Below, piece by piece: positions 63,501-64,000 of a stretch of 64,000 nt of DNA. A program made the position numbers and the translations under genes. The number at the start of each line of letters is the position of its first letter. Within the stretch, counting starts at the first letter, position 1. The notes under the pieces were generated by a model. It saw nothing but the letters and a program-made list of their open reading frames with translations. It did no database searches and was not told the origin of the DNA. Source of the stretch: Pseudomonas indica NBRC 103045 (GTDB lineage Bacteria; Pseudomonadota; Gammaproteobacteria; Pseudomonadales; Pseudomonadaceae); contig NZ_BDAC01000008.1 in the NCBI RefSeq assembly GCF_002091635.1, forward strand, positions 124,001 through 188,000, read 5' to 3'.

Positions 63501-63999
63501 GTTGGTCGTCGCTACGCTGCAGAGCGAACGGAATAATTTCCGGCGGCTGTCCCGATTGTGCCTCCCGTTGCAGGACGAGGTAGTCGCGCAGGTCGTCGTC
63601 GGACAAGCGATTCAGCGAACGGGTGAAATACAGTTCCAGCGCACTATCCAGCGGCACGCCATCGGCCTGGTCACGCGGCACGCTGGAGACCAGCTCCAGG
63701 GTGAGCAGGTCGACCAATCCCAGGTGGGACTTCTTGGCTTTATCCATCATGGCGAACACACCGATACCCTGCTCGGTCACCAGCAGCGGATAACGTGCGT
63801 TGCTCTTGGTCAGCAAACCATTGGGTGTGCTCATGCATCGGTATGGCAGTACCAGTGCATCCAACAGGTTGATGTTGTCCGGGCGGCTGAAATCGTAGAA
63901 ACCCAGGTATTCGCTCGGAGACTCTTCGCATTGCTCTTCGGAAGCCGCCGGCGCACGGGTCAGGTTCACCCCGGTGGTGGCGAACGCCTCGATACCCAT
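33520..63999 (-). CDS. Giant multidomain repeat protein, at least 10,159 residues (5' end outside window)
   Basis: The frame is open for 30.5 kb to the right edge. The ATG at 63999 is unlikely to be the true start, since no signal peptide follows it. Visible residues ~50-215 contain an SbsA-type Ig domain. To ~6,560 the protein alternates IPT/TIG-like Ig domains (for example FNGGTRVLIKGQGF, PPQGGNLVTLHGRGF), SbsA-like domains and LVIVD-like propellers. From ~6,563 TSP3 repeats (DFDGDGLTNKLE) alternate with Ig and carboxypeptidase-regulatory-like domains. Within this part lie a glutamine-amidotransferase-like domain (~6,940-7,150), a discoidin-like domain (~7,510-7,670) and four homologous beta-rich modules (~7,750, 8,220, 8,700 and 9,600). 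The protein is probably an exported fibre or scaffold for the downstream toxins. I see no motif for sortase, autotransporter or type I secretion at the C-terminus, and the export route is unknown. Confidence 0.85.
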   Translation of the reverse strand: MGIEAFATTGVNLTRAPAASEEQCEESPSEYLGFYDFSRPDNINLLDALVLPYRCMSTPNGLLTKSNARYPLLVTEQGIGVFAMMDKAKKSHLGLVDLLTLELVSSVPRDQADGVPLDSALELYFTRSLNRLSDDDLRDYLVLQREAQSGQPPEIIPFALQRSDDQRVLRMLPEQQLAASSGYRIILKGDLASRRTRGLMEHTVRFRTGLAAGPRVAILGTSPSTLDVSGGPLTVVLSGVTGQPQFSVSGQVAQAALTETRADGTALYTVQAPASTPGAASLQVISGNGSKASKVGAVQYVEPLLLRSLAPAQGSFNGGTRVLIKGQGFRADPGAMTILFGDTEATQYKVLDAETLEVITPASSLGTVDVQVTLSGNAQQGTLPKAFTYQQPPQSLIRDTGRVYDLALDPSGSYLFSAQGTAGVLIYAVNAGDQVANPDDLLRLIDRDKNKRDDRILSQVTLPGGFIAVGVEPFFERGSDRAYITGVRLDGNGNALESRLFTVGFDSLNPANSTLLNALELPGKSARGLRVRNARVLLAAGEAGVGVVDSFLTNKTYLVESLASEPNVPLLDVATQDSPAGEAGLLVGVGGAFNFASNRLTATEANGSGGFQVYRQDKAKGLQRLAHLDLPGTRVSLQGRYAYVAAGASGVAVVDLQNPAKPQVVARVNDIGYVYDLDFNGNTLYVARGNKGVLTIDVTDPLRPQPGRSMDAPAGGTIESVVADAYSALGGGVDATGSVVQVVPDVVLRLHRVDPVNGILDRQPDGSLLVVARFSKAIDLYPANLARFALLGPQGETLNSTVQIINNDARLVLSDASAGQLAVGSRLTLLVKAGLASVKPMSGRDPLVLHTLAQDQRVSLVYRGSREDALSLEAVVPRRVARDKASLITVSARGLPASMTGVRLYVGDQLLQIEEVVRESDTAPAVLKASVPPLPQAGQYNLTLAVVRDGVTQQAVLEGALLVDAPIRLDALTPLWGPVGGDTTVTLTGEGFEPGNSVMDGLKVRFGGLPVGRIDVLSSTRMRVTSPRGMPGKVDVLGEDRYGNQSRLSGDDSFGYGLRKLAELHPSLIFPSDVFIDRETGVALTNGGFMVEGYGKQVLQAGGWMPENYRAAAFSVQNPARPELVGGSPALPSDAQRLNLKNQALKIQKRLEGSFLGSGTLEPTAEEQEILDRAAAQDFRIALDSLQIAPTLEWEENTRRKRLYVASGLGGVARLNLDEQNGLQVIHEEELSTPISRLIKQGYGLIAAGASVDAEPPDSQECAFKTGSSNGTGLMALNYQDGEDPVRVDAPAALSGAGVLRLEDGWLIGGGNIRSAAWRNCPGWSESLVKATDGEAGKLQMLNLFDPAQLRSYEFEANPQDVAIYGRYMIVALGSRGLEIFDRDQPQQRLRVDLGKQLQASAGRGVRLRMAGSLLFVSAESGVVVLDLRNPMQPHVVSAGNQERIEALDLFNNRLVAGSGTQGLTVLELPGALVLEASVKQDGVLPAGEQTLQLTFNEPVTLDSLRSEGAIRLLDIGNGEQNLPVPEVVALDGDNQSATRIALRFAPAPGARLSLRLDSARNLRGSGLWTPYQVDFRIAPAGASQPRIDYLKNARFHRGQQATVEIHGAGFSQSVKGFVNQYPIDLQWVSDKEVRIAAHALDLLPLTPGQWHLRLEDGGLRADFLGALMVGTEQPLEQVKFTVSPDSASKAGGQKVAITASHDALMPGTRVVLRARHSDTEIYTGRSPVVEAPGVTTIDLQDDVETLRSFSFTLPGVIDPDIYDLYLRIPSGAETRTIKVGSLSYTLPKGLGVILPNYPPMQIGAAQSVGDLLFVGVKAGSAPTAGNRFLMTAGLEIYDIGLWERPIRLSQLRLNDAVLGLEVLDKVVYLANDRAGVSVVDVNDLSRPLLVSSLALPNHRALDVAIEPTRRALAVAAANDLGTGYVRFLPLGRNELGAQAPLPTIAFDGSLRADLLGAPVDLQWLNGELYVLFLRNTQLHLAIFKGFGDQLEYRVQAIERGIVSASSVSDALSLASLQVQQGLISVSTGDRYLLLEANAQGQYETIYWQTQKTGELLGMGGQVMQGNGKGVEINTQPYLAVASSTPASGAVIGLNEPVLIAFNNLINTDAAHLAQALNVLDEQGQPLDGAAYEMAGTNTLRGGLIELRFKGEYQGRLRIEVTQALLDLQGHSLRQPFVLQLERRTGVRPLVNQVRRVVNDVTGLHYFHATGGEQALISGSGFGVAAEQLAVWIGEVRLQPEQVVGVTDQELRVQVPDLQLGGISATLPVKVERLDQHLAYLRQGAITVLPQVEIDDLQPKTGPPQGGNLVTLHGRGFNHYVQVRFAGALAGDLKVLSSNRLEVRAPAGSFGKAKVTVESQLFPGEQAEAKVEYFYTGVPTGSVNLPSEVASPISAITRLDNAESQLLYVITGGSFDKLDLQGRVSRITSKDARLIVADISDPVHPVILTKKFLDTEKYYHYEAPNGLAPRGFVDMTITGDQLFLAGGRKLVQFDLTLPAEPERIAEMELPADINALASGDGLIYVAYQQGVRLYRLTAELKLIDLGLLDTTRLGGIPGRLRLVGSSLWATLPQQRQLVEIELASGEYRIKRRINTRDAAGNPFVPEDVLVLPNHLLVSSGSAATVQLFALDSDTGATPVTDLKLTYLVSRGDLFAGQLQLAGQTLYVAGGQGDVQLFDISPWLNGQVQSNIALRDYFSVLGNVTSLSLGSQALYAGSSFVFVHGEPAENPLEDLGAATQLGGSLNTLAYQNLAILSQFPRPMGRLPREAAIEVQFNRLLDNQQLRDLGSQLVQLRLDGVAVPAQVAQVGVGRLVIRPNALVSGKQYEVVLGAALQDQQKRALGHDYRFRFIADSEAQIALDSFGPRQSSWRGGAEATLRGRGFGENLIVEVGGQRVAATDILYRDENELRFRIPGLAASPASNRLVGLRLIQGGQEVFQAGALTYVADPRIDQSGQYLPLTGTLNPSVKRFTYNAGESIGLQGRGFGEATQVRINGRLISGVRLERSDLLSLVVPEDTLGSLQVQVSNQGFTGDVAQDVTLRVDLPSQRQLDSVATFRRQGDLLLTAHDYDVQLYSLRDSARPQLLAKWTSLAKVQDIALSEGYAGVLDEKDQIRLFDLANLYAPRELALVPNSRKIDYEALALADDLIVARAGDRVFHGQVQGAELRELSLETPDRLVDVALDERALYLLFEDRLEVRSARDPEQLLSRYEQMLSGTRRLWKDGSRLYLQGSDTLQILHRAALLRGRGDPLLGELSISATANLASQGELLVQHLNNEMQVFDLDLQASSSKLSRRLLAVIPASGAIEQLQINGTLLEWRVGKAYSNATLPMNNTWALAPSSLAAADETLGLRLVGPDYAWLPARARLSELSGTAIDSLSQAQGAELRVAPKQAAFAPAGLYRVAVDQPPLDWLQGAEVNFDLPWLVDGVDFFGAALVRLDNLQPNRALSGQPRTYVLRGRQLQLVDQLQIGERVLDRQALSVNAAGDQLSFTLQLDQAGIYGVQVRYGQQRALLPTALVVAEPLAIESVTSGRADGTSVSDSGGTPVQIKAQGLSEGISLHWYPAGQGIQPNAANRVDFTLTDEAIAFVTPPSQPGWSYQISLVRESSGERVDSQSAQWLTVVDDTAPKVRLVRALDAVNSLILESDTPLSADGFSVIKQFKDYEAHPQPTEDISARFVAPASQGNRLELRLRSDALLEANAHYAVTLNGIRDKAGNLAIGDGIQGGTYQALYKAEDRLPPRTDSLAVTLQPDGQPLSPAVQLKVGNRYSFNVSAVDNVQEADKLAFSYRVSADGGKTWLNDWTLIQKRAFSLDLIGEYQGFALLLRASDGKNASERRFDAQVSLPSLRLRQFATQPSPVEESTTAQLHFELEGDLDQIRSTEVRLQDGRYVAAPLDKQTGLVKLAQDHPRLRDLPGAPSAPYPLTAELRVGMGLNGSAYQYFQGRYDLVADQTPPTLAIIAPLDGEFVPRGETTDVILRSADRYGIDHVDACVNSQAADPFSDALACRRLADPGRLRVPVAADATEPLHIVARAVDLNGLVSQTATITLLPYDAKQGAPELSLLSPADGLTVHGGEPLAVRVRLRQLQQATLALQVGGDPQHPSNPAPLPLNRGADDDEYLDLSIQVPKVERDGVLILRLQAPWQGQTLTAQRILNLRADQGIDEEPLLGLQPAQNLLSGTQLWIDAPPPAGMTDFSADSRVELFDPSTAPLVRSLPFSAVRQVWNSASDGDALRLDAVLQDRSGNTKTTPRSLAKLAYLQPEARRIAIERGYVAGLATALPGHPHGLAWVENRGSAGYRLNTLDGLLESRDSGRIEHLFFTGAGLVAQVRREGSDILRFWRWLDGAWQPAVEQVTAGTLVGGSGDLLFVRHGQLLSGFAVTGRGFIELAGSSLEEDIRQVHVDGQRVAVLTNVALELLQLSDGELPALRRVARLPLVDRDGFALQGNRLLAWSADAVEQRELVQGTEGWSWGETMALAVTGAVTDARFDGELAWLRVSESQYGDSWQAWRGTERVGALEAYESLTVAAGALYGIQRGEDGQALVVFPLEVSEPPRAELTATIKRLPAGVLVGGLPASFEAALGQADVAFLDEEGRVLPAQALWYQGELDAYLGESFPAGRAWLLANPPANLKVRVRDHAGERSLDLVAPAADVQAAQLSLGDGAVLTAGARVPLVATFPVGTSAEAAGLARDGAALAGLASPTQRLYWIDIPESGQATYRWEEPSTSQTLALHAQPNQAVATLTLSGAGNNQIFAEGSALSLGYQVSEAPTWVEVELRSFNGTPLTRLLALGQQGRFSLRLPQVVTQESLVLRTRAYFADDFHYSEQQLNLRVAPLQQLPQPVLSGLPSQLYADSQVELRLSGVDGDRYRMSLEALDDQDRLLASGTDRISLRLPAGIAELRVRALFDDELGNRHEQRWSAPVIDAWRFQPMPERLPFDVMLPSVGGYWLARGAELHDGQGLRKRLPGAIAAMDYLQGYLLLSVRGFGLTLLDPRDGLSVAGETSAAAPLTHLAVQGERILAASGRDLYWFDALGAQLKAAGTQALSDDVRQIQAYGNGFLVLTGKQLLLFSATGQTDATFNQSGLRALTTVDGHVYVTDSAERLWRLTGIANKTWVGDSVPLDGSAERLFVLPGQLLALSSDRIQVVDLATRQRVASWPFALTEPARAQWASGKLWLGGSDGRILQPLSGAAGFLPLYDSSRAAEPTHGTVSGLALAGGQVLVAADNFGAQLLRQDGDGGWLSTLYPSQAFTQAAGQVAAGGDYWFVMQPQLQRVMALNRSTLAAQTVFDKLVVNDLATNGSYVVVASGGSLRLASLTQLGLKRELVVTSQESLRQVALFGTQAAVLSESGRVFLVDLREENVRPVQELSAQLGGEVRQLAFSGDTLFYRSGAAAWRYDLHSGQRSQLLAGEAVDGLYWAAGLLWVERTQGQGFVLSALDPTTGQPIAGGSLPLAQRTTAVAVERNRLAVGLGAQGVRIFNLPYGVVGGGVAPFAPLANAVLTANAPLNLSLDGTNLRGLAFMLNGQPVGELKQALGQTSLRLPANLPMGQTFTLGVRTEDIHGVIRESAARSLYLQPNDGVANPFTLALNYPEHSWLPSPLSVSAQIGASQQPIAQVEFLVASASSGPWQRVALRRAEPFQGSLALDETFSGQYLKARAVDVFGNSAETVPARFYRHLDSIKPTVALSYEGSAVLVDMKKAVRGFPFTVKAQMSDNGALDKATLSRNGQVVAVAFGQNQLSYQETASTLGEQVFTLDVSDRAGNVASAELRVTVIDDAFPVVESLTAPAQFIEQGSFDISLTTEDDVLVKAVDIVWNGFADHYDFNDKRLANRVFTVKDRRTERVPAAGLTQALQVKVTDNRGQITEAQPKSIKVSRDTVPNAQALQVTLPARGVYGGLARLELANLNAVDDTGSVIVRVAQVIGGQAQELFSCQRAANDYFYCGNAGSYWNSVARDLRIPDTLPEADQSTYRLRVELVDRIGQTASRDLGIALTQSPNLVRFQQQQASDNPAMARVQERPVYRVQVLDAAARPVADQPVRWRLRRLSDGALWSLGTSNSDANGYAAWTFNADRTVGDYQIWADLPQFTQITRAEHDLSIQSGPTRNLLLGYIPAMPAGSTLGVTVKAQDSELNDNGADQATVLTLTLPTADFHVLPGDGVQVGTVTSNGQTVERVQVALKDGRGQFVLQAGQTVGQYSLAFASTGNNIRYTYDSRGYTTCCASTFNLTVIPAAASHLRLLNESGRPQEAGDVLVRGVKQDVRLQVALQDRFGNAISQLDGKPVNLTVQARATGSAQINGQPSAAPISLVSGLASFAVSNETYEEVTVSLAGPVADLPQLDLDSTFRINFTVQPPEIVRSVIEAREGTQLRAYFEYDEPVSLPSGEALKFYQGTTLRTGTISLTDGGRTLTFVPQQALELGRCYRFDTAGSGLRGVARNDGVREQAGDICAPHALFNVVGPVKVLAGQNYQVPLLLANNISWSGVSNGRAELAGRTQGFNWYYSPTRTLVVPEFFTEADNTIVDGGVHPLTLSGTLSGSPAKPVVLGNAMQLQVFDPLADFDGDGLTNKLELETEGLDPSQRDSNGNGIEDGADDLDGDGLSNLEEATLGTKLRVIDSDGDGLSDGSEVRTHGTNPLNPDTDGDGLSDGAEVSNIPASSPLKKDTDGDGILDPLELQVGLNPNDPADGLADKDSDGLTNAREALLGTIIDNPDTDGDTLKDGVEVDQLGTDPLKADTDGDGLRDDEDSEPLVKDTQAPVVRLLNPAPGQQLIKGLRLTITPSLQDNGRVAKVSVLLNGSQIALLTSAPFTHTMNLPTEADSLRLELVAIDTNNNQGRTGEHTYSLIEDPLTTVIGRVLDSSGQPVAGAQVEALGLTAIVQSNGSFVIPGVPVAPGKVTVIANGLLGNEAVTNASAEIDPVWGGTTDVGTITLQLPKVRVGYFNARFNAGQAYQQAIIERAGFEPVLVSNLATFDLSQLDMLIVDSSRNNHGNSSYSNNRSKVFSFVQNGGVLVFNEHYNSSNSLIDMPGTPTASSVWTGNSITLRPFYRWSEVSEGKAGSWWSQRATNYPGYAYLPLDGLDSSVTPLAFSGARYEKRVTAIRYPYGNGHVYFGYAPVDPWYIDASNAIHSVYHPNVLVMMRELTLKDSDNDGLKDIYEFAHGTSAFQVDRDGDGLLDGFEVKYGFNPLVAGEQHLDTDGDGLSNLREQELGTHPRQVDSDEDQLSDGEEVDLRNSDPLSEDTDLDRVLDNAEVANKSNPRKADSDDDGISDYDEIYTHTTRPDLADTDDDGLSDFIELKGPYADILNPKNKADANQDYDGDGLTNKQELLETLTNPKVADTDGDGMTDKAEILAGLDPLDPDTDKDGLFDGEDSQPLEKDLELPQVSLTSPTAGASLVYGQQVRLQASASDNGRVVSVTFYVNGSAVATYGEAPYQHVIAVPAQGSELQVEASAVDTNGNERRTPVSRFDLLADVGSQVTGRVVDSAGNPVEGAAIAIVNSLGGSNIEPMSYVIDTATHSSYRDESGGQLIDNQIGVAGYNANLGQGNAYEWLGWNNQPTINIDFDFGRSVVIDTIKVGSTQSSTTDRVLPSIEVFRKVGDNWVAAGSLNVPVSSANNFSSSSTAPRRSLDIGGLNMSSRYVRVTLKANGNWTFVDEIDFFHNGPVSTDGAAVASTDSQGRFAAQTSTVLLEPQVKATARFGNQNVTALSAVFDVVRGGSRDVGDLVLAAQGRRAFEPIQARHLAYEAREQNRYKTLNNQQQWNLDTYYGIVRTGTNYAFNNSQYLLVNGSYYTNDSPYPFLLRLSGRELTLPEKQMGSVRVSRKLYVPADRSYARYLDLFENTSDQTVTVPVRIQGNFYNDGRLITATSSGDLVFNTLDRYLITDDGTDNGGRTASGLLFGGLNAPVQPSSASASADNYSVTYTLALPPRSRKALLHYAVQNSSRAEVKRILEELSAANYEERDLTVEEHRDIANWTTQVDSDLDGVADADEVPLGLLPNVADSDGDGLLDGFERRYGFDPRSNDGQAALDSDDDGLNNLQEQEAGSHPRVPDTDGDGLNDGAEVLVHLSNPLTRDTDLDRVLDADEVSRGTLPGQPDSDNDGLDDYAEIYTHGTDPLKPDSDDDGIPDKFEVDHDLLNLNASDDTDNDGLTNLQEFQVGTLPRTADTDGDEMLDGWEVLGVPPSDPLKADGDAGGRRDINERFVDGTDPKQAGDDRPNINGYRTVSDENNRSWTFYYNGYVNGTTGSAIDGNTAFRLYINGSSYNYYSTNQATSSANGREYHYEARRINNLVVSRRVLVPNVGGAYVRYLEILDNPTGQEQVATVRLQSYYGAASDSQVAVVTSSGDTQLTTEDDYLALRDTSVATRPVLLHVFAGNAQRRQGVSFVNQNGRLWQTDYQVRIPAGERRVIMHFATLEGSTEAAVATANKLRSLKNLGLDNLDTTLAGKVVNFFAFYDQDEDGLSDADEIRLGSDINDPDSDDDGIPDGQDTEPMVPDAVGPTVSIQPLTPARRYGGDPLEVTALVADNGIVAKVELLQDGELVETRTQGGTQTFSVILPNTENTLLQVRATDSNGNVSTAELNVPINTVPELHFSGSVVDKLGNAVAGALVEVNAVQATTGSDGRYSLVVLSRETRLEVRASALFGAQRMTAHLPVDIPVESEEVSVPPLRLEAEGRRATGLIPDSALSYEGAVGFTYNLYGNNYRWDITSNGSINDGSSDAYDGGQYLTVNGEGFPNVGQGLLRLNGREVTLPARSMAGGLLVSRKIYVPENRNYARFLELIENPGDSAVTVPVTISGNLGSDGSTYLINTSSGDRSFGADDYYLLTDDSSSGEAGSDPAMGHLFGDPRSTLKPSAVSLSGDNYSMTFTLTLQPRSRQVLMHYAVQNYSGAETQRILNELSSATFEEVGLTYEEHRQLANWSGLVDSDGDGMPDAEEIPLGLDYQNPDYDNDGIPDGRDSEPKVPDTVAPTIAISHGEGPFYTGDPITLTLDVQDAGIVGQVELLMDGEQQAVFNGSGQHVQQLTLPAEGTVHFEVRATDSNGNVGVQTLDLDVEAIPPSSIAGRVTNLLDAPLAGVKVTLSRGGNVEAPSLMATLFGIGETSVVTDADGTFVFDDIDRRENADWIVHLEKEVLGFPVTAERQVHLAVDGRAEVGDVYLSADENYTAPLTGDLGQAYQDNYAWLTLPDDYAFANKEVQVSIINQEVTIGGITDVPFRYSQGNLGNREFHVASLDDRMVLSWTGWKAPFADSDDDVVDMQVVLHRDGRIENRFYRVPYDTVWGCQPGHSMFRNGGYGLTDEVHLRDVQGRYVFPNVTMRESHYCTVDLQGMTATYIPVADGSYRLQIGRLPGHVDSDGDGISDINETLLGTRLDERDSDGDLLWDGFELYHDLDPLQADPGVAQEDWDEDTLTNLQEQELGTDPRNSDSDGDTLRDADEVDTYGTDPTLRDTDGDWLTDDREIQVGSSPLKADTDDDGLYDYDEVERYGTRPDKRDSDDDGMEDKFEVDYDLMNAAADGDEDGDGLSNLEEFRNGTHPRVLDTDGDGLPDRFEVDLGLSPKKFDSDGAGRGDGDELFVDGTDPENPADDLGVVSSGTTLSLPTEAGLDISVDSMGRVQFYDPRNYSEIGFWQALELEGYVSESSGESVSSNNNSNNLRMLRSYSQVENKPLWRGPLTALSGDLLVSREYYLPPTGRAYIRVLDRYYNVSGKSLLAKPALRSRPAYWGPGYVQSTSSGDGELSAQDGWLSLRKYDYNTGGSGPVAALYVFADEAGRQSLDSERLYSDAYYDVRTGYRFEIPANDHRVVMSFMAVEQDESPVKNGASVLQSLGENTLFGIPAEDRSRIVNFTPCPDDDLDLLCNADELQHGSRSNASDSDDDRFDDALEVRLGSDPASAQSIPEFDVYMAGGNDESSRLLRQRGFNGALNEVKVLDATYRSVDIDNTGALWLAGADTSDGFRYEKYDLETLAQRDESIWDNNRVDLLDDSMSNIAHYLYLIDEGNSEEGGETKPELAIHGLRSGPWGGERFPVGGNISADLRCGAALANWQGTLLLLNGCKLSWDYGETDISFTEDFGNQPRILSMDDMQQANGVLALVEDEVDGSKRRSLGFIDMKTGKVERMKGVPMDVKGLSVKFKGFQNQPKWPVDIVPQ
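34440..40770 (-). repeat. Four homologous beta-rich modules separated by TSP3 repeats
   Basis: Copies lie at about 40050-40760, 38600-39340, 37230-37910 and 34440-35200. Each has the order aromatic strand region, (L/V)VSR(K/R/E)(I/L/V/Y)(Y/L)(V/L)P, YAR(Y/F)L(D/E)L-like, a TSSGD turn, and (R/H)(K/Q/R)(A/V)(L/I)(L/M)(H/S)(Y/F)A near the end, then a TSP3 block with DxDxDG motifs. The copies are clearly diverged. I do not recognise this module as a named domain. Confidence 0.8.
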
Positions 64000-64000
64000 G

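Overview
The window is GC-rich chromosomal DNA from a gamma-proteobacterium, most likely a Pseudomonas of the P. aeruginosa / P. nitroreducens type. The clues are the nirB-nirD-nirC cluster next to a PP2C-type phosphatase/kinase, a sigma-54 promoter, and the codon bias. No rRNA, tRNA or CRISPR was found. Except for one small signal peptidase gene, every gene is on the minus strand, so the locus reads from right to left.

Right end to about 24.4 kb: an apparent operon for a very large envelope or surface apparatus. It starts with a giant gene (more than 10,159 codons, start outside the window). The protein holds Ig-like, IPT/TIG-like and beta-propeller-like modules, then about 3,600 residues of calcium-binding thrombospondin type 3 (TSP3) repeats mixed with a repeated beta-rich module, a discoidin-like domain and a glutamine-amidotransferase-like domain. 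Two overlapping genes for parvulin-family lipoproteins follow, then a 2,350-residue secreted protein whose centre is about 880 residues of TSP3 repeats. A 138-bp MITE-like element with a 5-bp target duplication sits at the stop codon of the second parvulin gene.

24.4 to 8.8 kb: two huge toxin-like genes (2,202 and 2,115 codons). They share an almost identical first ~790 codons including the signal peptide, then diverge. Each ends in a different predicted PD-(D/E)XK nuclease domain, and each is followed by an overlapping small gene that is a likely cognate immunity gene. This is the architecture of a polymorphic toxin system, but I do not recognise the N-terminal module or the delivery apparatus as a described family.

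8.8 to 5.4 kb: debris of cassette turnover. It holds an orphan paralogous immunity gene fused in frame to the frameshifted tail of a lost toxin, a broken duplicate of the 3' end of a signal peptidase gene, an intact signal peptidase I-like gene, and a 922-bp internal piece of a third toxin N-terminal module.

5.3 kb to the left end: ordinary nitrite assimilation. A sigma-54 promoter and a leader with a strong intrinsic terminator precede nirB, nirD and a FNT-family nitrite channel. The left edge carries the start of a PP2C phosphatase fused to a Ser/Thr kinase.

Working model (inference): the giant protein and the TSP3 protein form a surface or periplasmic structure folded with help from the parvulin lipoproteins. 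The exchangeable toxins dock through their constant ~790-residue N-terminus, and the linked immunity proteins protect kin. The locus renews its toxins by recombination within the constant module and within the conserved immunity/signal-peptidase tail.
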